Shown: positions 1 to 7,917, counted from the first letter of the stretch. The stretch is 57,094 nucleotides of DNA from an uncultured Alistipes sp. (GCA_900544175.1 UQUN01000017.1:1-57094), one strand, 5' to 3'. The notes: generated from the sequence alone by a model not told the origin. Program-made: numbers and translations.

Positions 1-233
1 TTAACACTTACTGACCATGAAACACCGCACTTTCTTCAAAACCTTCACGCTTTCCTTTCCCTTACTTTATAGATTCCAGCAATGCTTTTACAAAACTCAA
101 TCCGTGGTTCAAAGATGCGGAGCAACCAGTTTACGCCCTGCTGAAAGACAATGGGGAAATCCATCTTATGGGAAATCCAATAAGGGACAAGCATCTATGG
201 CATAAATATACTAAATCAATAGAATCCTATTAA
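1..233 (+). pseudogene. 3' remnant of a thioredoxin-like (redoxin) secreted protein
   Basis: The frame ending at the TAA at 231-233 reads YFIDSSNAFTKLNPWF, then a segment with GEIHLMGNPI and LWHKYTKSI. This resembles the C-terminal end of the redoxin-type proteins that commonly accompany six-bladed propeller lipoproteins in Bacteroidales, where a line like 'LLDKDNKVLLIGNP' precedes a short terminal helix. The frame is closed upstream by stops at 12-14 and 18-20. A neighbouring frame reads FFKTFTLSFP just before, and removing one T near 62-63 would join it to PYFIDSSNAF, so a one-base frameshift is likely. The gene also runs off the window, so I cannot tell whether more of it is intact. The family assignment is from memory of the pattern. 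Confidence 0.4.
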
Positions 234-244
234 TAACTGCCGTC

Positions 245-1333
245 ATGAATACTATGCGAATTACTTCCATTATCCCGTTTCTGTGCCTGCTCTGCGGCTG
301 TCAATCGTCATCACAGCCGTTCAAAGAAGAGTTCACCGACCTGACACTGTATGACATTCCCACTGTGTATGCGGAGAAGGCTTATTGTCTTATTGACAGC
401 CTGAGAACTATGGGACTGACCGACGTGAGAATCCTGTCGGACTCACTGGTGACTGTGTCAAGACAGTTCGGAGACCATCTCGTCTCCGTCTTCAACGGAC
501 GGACAGGGAATGTCACCGCTGACCTGCTGCACATGGGACGCGGGCCGGGAGAGGCCATCAATGCTTACTACATCGATCTCTCGGAAGACGGCAGGCAGTT
601 CTGGACAAAGGACATGGGGCTGAACGTCATAAATGTCTTCGACACAGACAGCGTCCTCAACGGAAGCGTCATGCCGTCCGAAAGGATAGCCCTCGGCAGT
701 ATTATCGGACCTGAGATGAGCTACGTAATGACAGACAGTGTCATATACTCCTGCCCGATGATGTCGGACGGCGGAGGACGGTTCTCAAGATACAGCCGTG
801 ACGGCAGTCCGGACTGTCTTTTCGGGGACTTCCCGGAGCTGAGTTCCGTCAAGAACGTGGACGGGCACGCGCTCCCGGAGATATTCTCTACTAACTTCTG
901 CCCCGACTACACGAATCATCGCCTTATAACCGCAGACGGCTTCATCTCCCTCATAACGATATACAGCTTTGACGGGAGCGTCATCAGCAATATATGGGGA
1001 CCGGAAACGGTGTTCCCGTCTTTCAGCATCAAAAATGAGGAATCAGAAGCCGTAAGTTTCGGTACCGTGGGCTGGGACAACCCGACAGAGACCTATTTCT
1101 GCGTCAGATCCTACGGCGGCTTCATCTTTGCCCTTTATAGGGGAATGTTTGAAAAATGGAAAAATGGAGCGGTCATCGTGCTCAGTCCTGACGGAGAACC
1201 GGTTATGGCCGTCGCCCTGCCGGAAAAGATCAACCGGTTCGACATCGACCCTGAAAAAGGCATCATCTACGGAATAAACGGCAACTTTGACTTATGTAAG
1301 TTTCAGTATAACACGAATCTTTCCAACTCTTAA
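245..1333 (+). CDS. TolB-like six-bladed beta-propeller lipoprotein
   Basis: A 362-residue predicted lipoprotein: an N-terminal hydrophobic stretch ends in a lipobox (CLLCGC, Cys about residue 19), so the mature protein should be anchored in the envelope, probably at the outer membrane or surface. The body looks like the Bacteroidota TolB-like propeller family: a conserved GRGPGE turn near residue 99, repeated short strands with Asp/Gly turns, and a terminal FDIDPEKGIIYGIN blade. These proteins have no known enzymatic role and usually sit in clusters of secreted proteins of unknown function. A second propeller with the related GRKGRGPEEF motif lies at 2013-2999. ATG 245 is taken as start; ATG 254 is possible. 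Fold assignment is fairly safe, function unknown. Confidence 0.75.
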   Translation: MNTMRITSIIPFLCLLCGCQSSSQPFKEEFTDLTLYDIPTVYAEKAYCLIDSLRTMGLTDVRILSDSLVTVSRQFGDHLVSVFNGRTGNVTADLLHMGRGPGEAINAYYIDLSEDGRQFWTKDMGLNVINVFDTDSVLNGSVMPSERIALGSIIGPEMSYVMTDSVIYSCPMMSDGGGRFSRYSRDGSPDCLFGDFPELSSVKNVDGHALPEIFSTNFCPDYTNHRLITADGFISLITIYSFDGSVISNIWGPETVFPSFSIKNEESEAVSFGTVGWDNPTETYFCVRSYGGFIFALYRGMFEKWKNGAVIVLSPDGEPVMAVALPEKINRFDIDPEKGIIYGINGNFDLCKFQYNTNLSNS

Positions 1334-1414
1334 AATTAATGACATGAAAAGAATATTTTATAACTTTACATCATTATTTCGAACACACGTTAAACACAAT
1401 TAAAACACTCCATC

Positions 1415-1929
1415 ATGAATAATAAATTTTATTGTTAGCTATACTTCCGTTCCTGTCCGTTTCTGCATCCGCGCAGGACAGAGGGATCTGTCACGGGAAA
1501 AGCACTGAGAGACCGCACTATATGGGAATGGTCAGTGTCAATGCCAGTCCGTATATTCCGTCCCCTGTCATGCCCGGCCTGTCACTGCACACATCGCACG
1601 GAGCATTCTTCCCGCGGCAGAGCGTATATACCGGTGTCAGCGTCGAAGCCGTGTACTCAGTCATAGGAGTGGCGACTGTATCATCCCATACCCGGTGGTT
1701 CTATCCTGCGGCGGACAGCAAAAATGCGCAGGGATATGTGGGAGCCGAAGCCGGAGTAGGATTGGACTATGCCACCGGTGGCGGAGCCTTCTTCAACGGC
1801 GCGGTCGAATTGGGCGCCGTAATCAATTTCAGGAAGGTGTCCCTCGATCTGGGTATCAGGGCGCAGTTCCTTCCTCCCTTTGCCCTCAACTCATTCCTGC
1901 TGCCTGTGAAGATCGGACTTGTCTTCTGA
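1415..1929 (+). pseudogene. Small secreted/outer-membrane protein, frameshifted in its signal peptide
   Basis: The ATG at 1415 reads MNNKFYC and stops at 1436-1438. The frame from about 1432 reads LLAILPFLSVSASAQDRG and stays open to 1929. Adding one T to the TTTT at 1427-1430 joins the two into a textbook signal peptide beginning MNNKFLLLAILPFLSV with cleavage after ASA. The gene is therefore best explained as one base short in a T tract; a TTG start at 1432 would give an unusually short signal and is less likely. The mature part (about 150 residues) is rich in Gly, Ala and alternating hydrophobics and ends in LPVKIGLVF. A C-terminal Phe is typical of outer-membrane beta-barrels, so a small barrel is my guess. 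It lies between two propeller lipoproteins. No specific family recognised. Confidence 0.6.
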
Positions 1930-2012
1930 CACTCGATCCCACTACGGTAAATGGCACGAAGGCTGCTTCACCAGTCATTAAAACTTTATTAACTTATTAA
2001 CGTGAGTTCATC

Positions 2013-2999
2013 ATGCATGACATCGTAAAGACATTCATTCCATTTTTAACTGTAATCCTGTCTGCCGGATGCGGGCAGGATTACAGCTTCATAAAGGATT
2101 TCCCGGAAAAGGGGGAGATAGCCTTTGAGACAATGCCGTACAATGCGGCAGAGATGTATCCGCTGACCATATATCATATCCCGGAAGGATACTGGGTATG
2201 CCAGCTGCTCGAGTCCGAGCACTGCTTTGCGCTTCTGGATGAGGACTTGAACGAAATTGTCCGATTCGGAAGAAAAGGACGCGGGCCTGAGGAGTTCATA
2301 GACCCTAACTTTGTCGCAAGCACCGGAAGTGCCGGTGACTCACTTTTCCTGCTGATAAGAGACTGGACTAAGGGCAGGCTGTACAGGACTGCCGTAAACA
2401 TACATGACGGCGGAACGCACTCGCATACTATAAGGGAATACTCCACCGGCATGAGGGCTATATATCCGCTGGGGAACGGCAGATTCCTCTGCAACGGCGA
2501 TGCCAACAGATATTTTCTGGACGACAACGGAAACTCCACGTACCTTGAAGGATGGGGTGAGGATGTCAACGAGACCCTGGAAAACTCGGAAATATACATA
2601 CCCGACAACCAGACCCTGGAGTTCTTCTCCCCGGACAGTGCCAGGCTGCTCGTATACAGCATCACCTATCCCGTCCTCTATCTCCACTCAACAGATGACG
2701 GCTCTCTCCTCAACAAAGCTTTTGTGGAGATGCGGCCAGAGGACCTTCCCAAGGACGGATACTGTCCGGTCTATTTCGCGGGAGGAGGCTATATCGGAGA
2801 CCACATAGCTCTGCTCATGTGCGATGACTCAAAAGAGAGCTCGCGGATTCTGGTCTTCAACAGGGACCTGAAGCCGACCGTCTCATATGACGTCCCCTTT
2901 GTCAACACTTTAGAGATAGACCCCGACACGGGAAAGGCACTCTCGCTGGATTACGACAACGAACTCACCTACATCTTTGACCTATCCCAATGGTTGTAA
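2013..2999 (+). CDS. TolB-like six-bladed beta-propeller lipoprotein
   Basis: A 328-residue protein with a lipoprotein signal (ILSAGCGQD, lipobox Cys near residue 20), so a mature lipid-anchored envelope protein is predicted. It has the same character as the protein at 245-1333: a GRKGRGPEEF turn near residues 89-98, short repeated strands, and a last blade with LEIDPDTGKALSLDYDNELTYIFD. The resemblance between the two is limited to these features, so they are distant paralogues rather than a recent duplication. No catalytic motif is visible. The context (redoxin remnant, propeller, small secreted protein, propeller) resembles Bacteroidales clusters of unknown function. ATG 2013 gives the signal peptide directly. 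Confidence 0.75.
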   Translation: MHDIVKTFIPFLTVILSAGCGQDYSFIKDFPEKGEIAFETMPYNAAEMYPLTIYHIPEGYWVCQLLESEHCFALLDEDLNEIVRFGRKGRGPEEFIDPNFVASTGSAGDSLFLLIRDWTKGRLYRTAVNIHDGGTHSHTIREYSTGMRAIYPLGNGRFLCNGDANRYFLDDNGNSTYLEGWGEDVNETLENSEIYIPDNQTLEFFSPDSARLLVYSITYPVLYLHSTDDGSLLNKAFVEMRPEDLPKDGYCPVYFAGGGYIGDHIALLMCDDSKESSRILVFNRDLKPTVSYDVPFVNTLEIDPDTGKALSLDYDNELTYIFDLSQWL

Positions 3000-3057
3000 C
3001 CATGTAAACTCATTTTTGTTATGCTGTGCAGCGGATCTGCGTCAAGAGAAATCCGCA

Positions 3058-3513
3058 CTACAATATCTGACGCAGGAGACGGGCTGCGTAGTCGCGTTCC
3101 CTGACTTGCGGATGCGGTATCGTCAGCTCCGGTGTGTCGATATGACGGTCTCCGTAAAGGGCGATGTCGATGTCAATGATACGGGGATGATATACGCGGC
3201 TGCCGTCCGGAGCATATTCCGGTTCATGGTCCGGACGACCTAACTTGTGCTCCACCCATTTGCAGACTTTCAGCAGGTCCTCCGGCGGGACAGTGGTCTC
3301 AAAGGATATGGCCTGATTCACGAACGGCTCAGTGCCTTCCGGCATACCCCACGGTTCGGTCTCAAGCACCCCGGACTCCCGGATATCGGAAAAAAGCCAG
3401 GGAGCCAACTCGGTGACAAGCAGCGAGACAGCTATGCTGAGGTTGCGGCGCCGGTCACCCATGTTGCTGCCTAATATAAGGTAAACCCTAACCGGCTCTT
3501 TCTCAGGCGTCAT
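3058..3513 (-). CDS. folK: 2-amino-4-hydroxy-6-hydroxymethyldihydropteridine pyrophosphokinase
   Basis: A 151-residue HPPK, the usual size for a stand-alone FolK. It transfers pyrophosphate from ATP to 6-hydroxymethyl-7,8-dihydropterin in folate synthesis. Visible motifs: LILGSNMGDRRRNL at the N-terminus, ETEPWG in the middle, the metal-binding PRIIDIDIALYG (family pattern PRxxDLDLL), and the terminal IPHPQVRERDYA. The start ATG overlaps the stop of the upstream SufT-like gene (ATGA), so it should be translationally coupled to the suf operon. The pterin branch here and the pabABC genes at 51-53.4 kb together feed folate synthesis. The assignment is secure. Confidence 0.95.
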   Translation of the reverse strand: MTPEKEPVRVYLILGSNMGDRRRNLSIAVSLLVTELAPWLFSDIRESGVLETEPWGMPEGTEPFVNQAISFETTVPPEDLLKVCKWVEHKLGRPDHEPEYAPDGSRVYHPRIIDIDIALYGDRHIDTPELTIPHPQVRERDYAARLLRQIL

Positions 3514-3821
3514 AGCAGTCCCAACTCCAGCAAAGCCTCGTCACTCATTCGGGACTTGTCCCATGGAGGGTCGAAAGTAATCTCTATGGCCACATCCGTC
3601 ACCCCCGGTGTATCGGCCACAGCCGTATGCACATCCTCGAGCAGCATGTCCGACATGGGACAGTTGGGAGCGGTCATTGTCATCTTGATGAACACCTTAT
3701 GGTCGTCATCTATAGTGATGTCATAGATGAGGCCGAGGTCATAGATGTTGACCGGTATCTCCGGATCGTACACCTGTCTGAGAGCCCGCACGACATCACG
3801 GGTAAGTGTAGTTTTGTCCAT
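3510..3821 (-). CDS. SufT-like DUF59/MIP18-family Fe-S assembly protein
   Basis: About 103 residues starting at MDKTTLTRDVV. The frame could extend upstream to 3866, but that would overlap sufE, and this ATG lies 10 bases after the sufE stop. The MIP18/DUF59 signature is clear: VYDPEIPVNIYDLGLIYDI near the N-terminus, then the metal-ligand loop MTMTAPNCPMSDML with its conserved Cys, and ITFDPPWDKSRMSDEALLELG at the end. Family members help mature Fe-S proteins or load clusters. Its place directly after sufE fits a SufT-type role; it could also be called PaaD-like from sequence alone, but the operon argues for Fe-S assembly. Confidence 0.85.
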   Translation of the reverse strand: MDKTTLTRDVVRALRQVYDPEIPVNIYDLGLIYDITIDDDHKVFIKMTMTAPNCPMSDMLLEDVHTAVADTPGVTDVAIEITFDPPWDKSRMSDEALLELGLL

Positions 3822-3831
3822 ATCGTTCAAC

Positions 3832-4257
3832 TTATTGTTCCTTACTGTACCTGAGGGCATCCTCACGTATCTGCTCCATCATGGACACCAGCCCGTTGGC
3901 CCGGGTCGGAGAAAGGTTCTCCTTCAGTCCTATACGGTCAATGAAGCTGTTGTCCGCAGCCAGTATCTCATCTGGAGTACGGCCGTTGTACACCCTGATG
4001 AGCAGCGATATTATACCCTTGGTGATGATGGCGTCGCTGTCCGCCGTGAAGAACAGTCTTCCGTCGCGCAGCTCGGTGTTGAGCCACACCCGCGACTGAC
4101 AGCCCTTGATGAGACGGTCCTCCTGCTTGTTCTTATCATCTATCACCGGCAATGATTTGCCAAGTTCGATGAGATACTCGTATTTGTCCATCCAGTCATC
4201 GAAAGCGGAGAACTCATCCACAATCTCCTGCTGGACATCCTGTACAGTTGCTTCCAT
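3832..4257 (-). CDS. sufE: SufE, sulfur acceptor for cysteine desulfurase
   Basis: A 141-residue SufE. It accepts persulfide sulfur from SufS and passes it to the SUF scaffold. The family hallmarks are FDDWMDKYEYLIELGKSLP near residues 19-37, RLIKGCQSRVW with the sulfur-accepting Cys (about residue 54), and TPDEILAADNSFIDRIGLKENLSPTRANGL in the C-terminal half. Its ATG shares one base with the sufS TAA, so the two are co-translated. The sufB, sufC and sufD scaffold genes are not in this window. Confidence 0.93.
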   Translation of the reverse strand: MEATVQDVQQEIVDEFSAFDDWMDKYEYLIELGKSLPVIDDKNKQEDRLIKGCQSRVWLNTELRDGRLFFTADSDAIITKGIISLLIRVYNGRTPDEILAADNSFIDRIGLKENLSPTRANGLVSMMEQIREDALRYSKEQ

Positions 4258-5483
4258 TATCTTAACATATTAACGGTTCTTCTAAGTGACTTGACAAAGT
4301 ACTCACACTCTTCCAAAGTGTTGTACGGCCCGAGAGACACACGCACCATGCCTGTCTGTCCGAATTTGCTGACAAGAGGCTCGGAGCACATCAGGCCGGA
4401 GCGGACAGCGATGTTCATCCTGTCCAGCAGCACGGCGATGTCGCTGTGATGCGCCCCGTCCACAGTGAAGGACAGCAGCGAAGCCTTGTGTGTACCTGTA
4501 CCATACAGCCTCAGACCGTCCATAGACTTCATCTCCTGCATCAGATAAGATGTCATTTCAGTCTCATTGCTCTTGACTTCTTTGTTCCGTATTGAAGTAA
4601 CAAAATCAATGGCCGGCCTTAAAGTGGCTGCAGATATGAAGTTAGGAGTACCTGCCTCAAATCTTAATGGAATAGGCGCATAAGTAGTCTTCTCAAAGGT
4701 GACGGTGTCCACCATCTCCCCTCCGCCCATCCACGGCGGCAGTGTCTCCAGCAGGTCCTTGCGTCCGTAAAGTACTCCCGAACCGGTAGCCGCATACAGC
4801 TTGTGCCCTGAGAACGAGTAGAAATCACAGCCGATGCGTCTCACATCCACATCCTCGTGGACTATGCCCTGCGCCCCGTCCAGATGCACGGCGGCTCCGT
4901 GCCTGTGCGCCATGAACGTCAGTTCCTCCACCGGATTGACCAGACCGAGCACATTAGATATGTGGGCCGCAGATACCAAGCGTACCTTGCCACCTGAGAG
5001 AACCAGCTCAGCCTCCCCCATGTCCCACTCGCCATTTTCGTTCACCGGAATGAATCTCAGCTTTGCCCCGCTGCGCTCACAGAGCATCTGCCAGGGCACC
5101 AGATTCGAATGATGCTCGCCCTCCGAGACCAGGATCTCGTCCCCGGCCTTGATGTATTTTGCTCCGAAAGTATTGGCAAGCAGATTAATCGATGCCGTAG
5201 TGCCGGATGTGAATACTATCTCGTCCTTCGACGCGGCGTTGAGCAGCTCACGGGCTGCCTCCCTGCCGGCCTCATAGTTCTCCGTAGCCTTTGCCGCCAT
5301 ACCGTATATGGCCCTGTGAACATTCGCATTGGCGTCTGCAAGCCATTCGCCCATAAGTTCAATGACGCAGCGCGGCTTCTGCGACGTAGCGGCACTGTCG
5401 AAATACACCAACGGCCTGCCATCCCGCACGCTGTTTTCCAGATAAGGAAACTGCGCCCTTATATTTTCTATCACTGCGTTCAT
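4257..5483 (-). CDS. sufS: Cysteine desulfurase SufS (class II)
   Basis: A 408-residue PLP enzyme that takes sulfur from L-cysteine for Fe-S cluster assembly. The PLP lysine lies in SFSGHKLYAATGSG; SEGEHHSNLVPWQ and DGAQGIVHEDVDV are the usual cofactor-binding segments; the catalytic Cys is in RSGLMCSEPL, which replaces the more common R-x-G-H-H-C form but keeps the Cys. It is first in the minus-strand operon sufS-sufE-sufT-like-folK. A -7 box lies just upstream at 5504-5511. SufS rather than kynureninase or NifS is supported by length, the RxG..C segment and the adjacent sufE. Confidence 0.94.
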   Translation of the reverse strand: MNAVIENIRAQFPYLENSVRDGRPLVYFDSAATSQKPRCVIELMGEWLADANANVHRAIYGMAAKATENYEAGREAARELLNAASKDEIVFTSGTTASINLLANTFGAKYIKAGDEILVSEGEHHSNLVPWQMLCERSGAKLRFIPVNENGEWDMGEAELVLSGGKVRLVSAAHISNVLGLVNPVEELTFMAHRHGAAVHLDGAQGIVHEDVDVRRIGCDFYSFSGHKLYAATGSGVLYGRKDLLETLPPWMGGGEMVDTVTFEKTTYAPIPLRFEAGTPNFISAATLRPAIDFVTSIRNKEVKSNETEMTSYLMQEMKSMDGLRLYGTGTHKASLLSFTVDGAHHSDIAVLLDRMNIAVRSGLMCSEPLVSKFGQTGMVRVSLGPYNTLEECEYFVKSLRRTVNMLR

Positions 5484-5503
5484 ACTGTCTTACAAAAATT
5501 TCA

Positions 5504-5511
5504 CAAAAGTA
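5504..5511 (-). promoter_or_regulatory. Candidate -7 box of the suf operon promoter
   Basis: On the minus strand this reads TACTTTTG, a match to the Bacteroidota -7 element TAnnTTTG, about 20 bases before the sufS ATG. I see no clear TTTG at the -33 position. Confidence 0.45.
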
Positions 5512-5513
5512 AT

Positions 5514-5521
5514 TAATTTTG
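5514..5521 (+). promoter_or_regulatory. Candidate -7 box of the ruvA promoter
   Basis: TAATTTTG matches TAnnTTTG and lies 26 bases before the ruvA ATG. It is only 2 bases from the opposing -7 box for sufS, so the two divergent promoters would overlap face to face and may exclude each other. Confidence 0.45.
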
Positions 5522-5547
5522 CATAATATTATTTACGTATCAGAATT

Positions 5548-6132
5548 ATGTACGACTACATAAAAGGCAGCATCGAGGAACTCAATCCGGCAGAGGCAGT
5601 GATAGAATGCTGCGGCATTGGCTATCTGATGCAGATATCGCTGAATACCTACGAGAGACTAAGGGATGCCAGCGATGCCCGGCTTTACGTATACCATCAT
5701 GTCAGGGAGGACGAGGAGACTCTGTACGGTTTCTTCGACAAGGAGGAACGCAGGATATTCACCCTGCTTGTCTCGGTCTCCGGCATAGGTCCAAATACAG
5801 CCAGAATGATGCTCTCGTCCCTGACTCCGGACGAGGTGTCCGCAGCAGTGGCTTCCGGGGATGTCAACAGGATAAAGGCCGTGAAAGGTATCGGACTCAA
5901 GACAGCCCAGAAGGTGATCATCGAACTGAAGGACAAGATCGCACGCGGCAGCGGCCCGGCACTTGACCTTTCGTCCGGCCGTTCCGGTGCCAACACCGAG
6001 GAGGCATGCTCGGCACTGGTCATGCTTGGATTTACAAAAAATGCTGTGGAAAAGGCCGTTGCATCCATTGTCCGCAAGGAACCCGGCCTCAGTCTCGAGG
6101 ACATCATCAAAAAAGCATTGAAAATCTTGTAG
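5548..6132 (+). CDS. ruvA: Holliday junction branch migration protein RuvA
   Basis: A 194-residue RuvA of normal length. The N-terminal OB fold begins MYDYIKGSIEEL, with the GIGYLMQIS and YHHVREDEETLYGF segments. Two helix-hairpin-helix motifs follow (VSGIGPNTARMMLS and VKGIGLKTAQKVIIELKDKI), which contact the junction DNA. The C-terminal domain III (EEACSALVMLGFTKNAVEKAV) binds RuvB. ruvB is not adjacent but lies at 25342-26370 in this window. RuvA tetramers hold the Holliday junction while RuvB drives migration. Confidence 0.96.
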   Translation: MYDYIKGSIEELNPAEAVIECCGIGYLMQISLNTYERLRDASDARLYVYHHVREDEETLYGFFDKEERRIFTLLVSVSGIGPNTARMMLSSLTPDEVSAAVASGDVNRIKAVKGIGLKTAQKVIIELKDKIARGSGPALDLSSGRSGANTEEACSALVMLGFTKNAVEKAVASIVRKEPGLSLEDIIKKALKIL

Positions 6133-6157
6133 GGTCTTCTACTTTTTAATACATTTG
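6126..6157 (+). promoter_or_regulatory. gcvH promoter (-33 CTTG, -7 TACATTTG)
   Basis: TACATTTG at 6150-6157 is a full match to TAnnTTTG. A CTTG at 6126-6129 lies exactly 20 bases upstream, the expected spacing for the -33 TTTG element. The -33 box falls in the last codons of ruvA, so gcvH probably has its own transcript. Confidence 0.6.
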
Positions 6158-6187
6158 CAGCAGTTTAACATTTAATTATAACCGGTT

Positions 6188-6562
6188 ATGAATATACCTA
6201 CCAATCTGAAGTACACACGTGACCACGAATGGGTCAAAGTTGAGGGTGATATCGCAACTGTGGGCATCACCGATTATGCTCAGGACCAACTCGGTGATAT
6301 AGTGTTCGTAGACATCCAGACACAGGGAGAGACCCTTGCCAAAGAGGAAGTTTTCGGAGCCATCGAAGCTGTCAAGACTGTAGCCGATGCCCTCATGCCT
6401 GTATCAGGAGAAATTATTGAGGTGAATCCAGGCCTTGAGGACGCTCCTCAGAACGTCAACAGTGATCCTTATGGAGAAGGATGGATGATCAAGGTAAAGA
6501 TGTCCGATCCATCTGAACTTGACTCACTGCTGGACGCTGACGCCTACACTGCAATCCTCTGA
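6188..6562 (+). CDS. gcvH: Glycine cleavage system H protein
   Basis: A 124-residue lipoyl carrier. It shuttles the aminomethyl group between the P, T and L proteins of the glycine cleavage system. Conserved segments: YTRDHEWVKVEGDIATVGITDYAQDQLGDIVFVDI, then the lipoylation site FGAIEAVKTVADAL (modified Lys about residue 61), and NSDPYGEGWMIKVKMSD. Ends normally in YTAIL. No gcvP or gcvT lies in the window. An insertion sequence begins 9 bases after its stop, so any native terminator and downstream neighbour have been replaced. Confidence 0.97.
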   Translation: MNIPTNLKYTRDHEWVKVEGDIATVGITDYAQDQLGDIVFVDIQTQGETLAKEEVFGAIEAVKTVADALMPVSGEIIEVNPGLEDAPQNVNSDPYGEGWMIKVKMSDPSELDSLLDADAYTAIL

Positions 6563-6571
6563 AAGTGTACT

Positions 6572-6596
6572 TGTCTAGTCCTGAATAACCGTTACA
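6572..6596 (+). repeat. Terminal inverted repeat of the IS (left)
   Basis: Begins TGTCTAGTCCT and continues with a GTTACA core shared with the other end; pairs with 7935-7959 at about 21 of 25 positions. Confidence 0.85.
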
Positions 6597-6622
6597 GTTA
6601 TTTTAGACAAAAATAAATTTTA

Positions 6623-7519
6623 TCACAGTCCAGCAAGAGTCTTGCTGGACTGTTTGTTTCTGTAATTTCTAATTTTGATCTGATTCTGGTGATGCATATA
6701 TTCGGGCGTTTTGTATCCACAGGAGTAGTGAGGCCTAAGATTGTTGTACTTATAGACAGCATCCTTTATGATGCACCTCATGTCCTGTAAAGGCAGATCA
6801 AGTTTCTCAAGCAGGAACTCCTGCTTGAGTATTCCGTTCACACGCTCTGCCACAGCATTGGAATAAGGGTCATAGGATTCTGTCATACTGGGCGTTATGC
6901 GATACCGGCTCAGCATTTTCTGATATGCGTCGGAGCAGTATTGTATGCCGCGGTCCGAGTGATGAATCAATGGATCTCCCTTATACAGACGGTTCCTGTT
7001 TGCCATTTTCAATGCGTTCAGGGGCCCCTGCGTGTCCAATGAACCGGAGAGGCAATACCCCATGATTTTCTTCGAATATGCGTCCGTCACCAGTGAGAGA
7101 TACATATGCCTGCTCCTGTTGCCTATGTAGGTGATGTCCGACACCCATATTTCCTCCGGGCGTGTCGCCTCCATATTCTCCACAAGATTCTTGTGCTTCC
7201 TGAAACGGTGATGCGAGTTGGTTGTGACATGATATGAGCGGACGGGCTTTATGAGCATGTGGTTGGCACGCAGTATGTCGAAGAGCCTGTCGCGGCCGAC
7301 ATGCCTTTCCATCAGGTCTGACCGCAGGATGTGATATAGCTTCCGGGTGCCTATGCGAGGCATCTCCATCCGGATGTCCTGCACCATCTCCACGACTTCC
7401 GTAGCCTTCTGTCGGCTCCTGCATATACTCCACTGCTGCCGGTAATATTTCTGCCTGCTTATCCCGAGCAGTCGGCAGACTCCGCTTATACTCACGGACT
7501 TCATCTCTCTGTATCGCAT
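6623..7519 (-). CDS. IS3-family transposase OrfB (DDE integrase core)
   Basis: A 298-residue OrfB with an HTH_21-type N-terminus (RLLGISRQKYYR) and an rve integrase core. The three catalytic acidic residues can be placed: Asp in EIWVSDITYIG, Asp in HHSDRGIQYCS, and Glu in NAVAERVNGILKQEF about 35 residues after the second Asp. The ORF itself is intact. In this family OrfB is normally made as an OrfA-OrfB fusion by -1 frameshifting; the A AAA AAC heptamer at 7537-7543 is in the right frame for that. Because orfA has a nonsense codon upstream of the heptamer, full-length fusion should not be made. Confidence 0.93.
   Translation of the reverse strand: MRYREMKSVSISGVCRLLGISRQKYYRQQWSICRSRQKATEVVEMVQDIRMEMPRIGTRKLYHILRSDLMERHVGRDRLFDILRANHMLIKPVRSYHVTTNSHHRFRKHKNLVENMEATRPEEIWVSDITYIGNRSRHMYLSLVTDAYSKKIMGYCLSGSLDTQGPLNALKMANRNRLYKGDPLIHHSDRGIQYCSDAYQKMLSRYRITPSMTESYDPYSNAVAERVNGILKQEFLLEKLDLPLQDMRCIIKDAVYKYNNLRPHYSCGYKTPEYMHHQNQIKIRNYRNKQSSKTLAGL
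6626..6652 (-). terminator. Hairpin over the end of OrfB
   Basis: An 11-bp perfect stem (arms 6626-6636 and 6642-6652) with a 5-base loop spans the last codons of orfB. On the minus strand it is followed by AT-rich sequence with TTTATTTTTG, and on the plus strand by TTTGTTT, so it may stop transcription from both sides of the element. Confidence 0.5.
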
Positions 7520-7917
7520 GACTGTTCGGGAAAGGAGTTTTTTCTTATGTCGATGTTGTATTCCTTTTCGGCGATGTCTATCATCAGATCGAAAAACTCG
7601 GCCTTCATGTCCTTCTGCTCCAGCTCCTTCTCCAGGCGGGCGTTCTTGCGCTCCAGCAGCCTCACCTTCTGCCGCAGTTCTAGGAGCTCCTGGTCCTTAC
7701 TCTTTTCCATTGGCTTGCGGGATTTGTTCGAGACGTCAAAGTTACTGTATTTTTCAATCCAGCGCTTCAGTGTATTGTTGCCCTATATGCCATATTTGCG
7801 CTGAAGCGCCATCTGGCTTATTCCGGTGTTCTCATACTCTTGAACAACCGCCAATTTAAAGGACATGCTGTAGTCCTTCTGGGTACGCTTAACGTACTTG
7901 TTACCTGTCTTATCCAT
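7501..7917 (-). pseudogene. IS3-family transposase OrfA, amber-interrupted
   Basis: The frame from ATG 7917 encodes 138 residues with a helix-turn-helix near the N-terminus (SFKLAVVQEYENTGISQMAL) and, downstream, a leucine-zipper-like coiled coil (ELRQKVRLLERKNARLEKEL). Codon 45 at 7783-7785 is TAG, in the segment QRKYGI-stop-GNNTLKRW; family members typically have Gln there, so a CAG to TAG change is the simple explanation. Restart at the ATG at 7710 would give a 69-residue fragment lacking the HTH. OrfA supplies DNA binding for transposition, so the element is probably dead unless complemented in trans. Confidence 0.85.
7537..7543 (-). promoter_or_regulatory. Programmed -1 frameshift heptamer A AAA AAC
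   Basis: In the orfA frame the codons AGA AAA AAC contain the slippery heptamer A AAA AAC. A -1 slip enters the orfB frame, which is open through to the OrfB ATG at 7519. This is the usual way IS3 elements make the fused transposase. Confidence 0.65.

Noticed and set aside
1344..1403. A 19-codon ORF beginning MKRIFYNFTSLF between the first two secreted-protein genes
   Set aside because: Too short and without a recognisable pattern; probably the decayed start of something or chance.
3026..3057. GCGGAT/ATCCGC inverted repeat between the propeller gene and folK
   Set aside because: Only 6 bp of stem and no T tract on either strand, so I do not call it a terminator.
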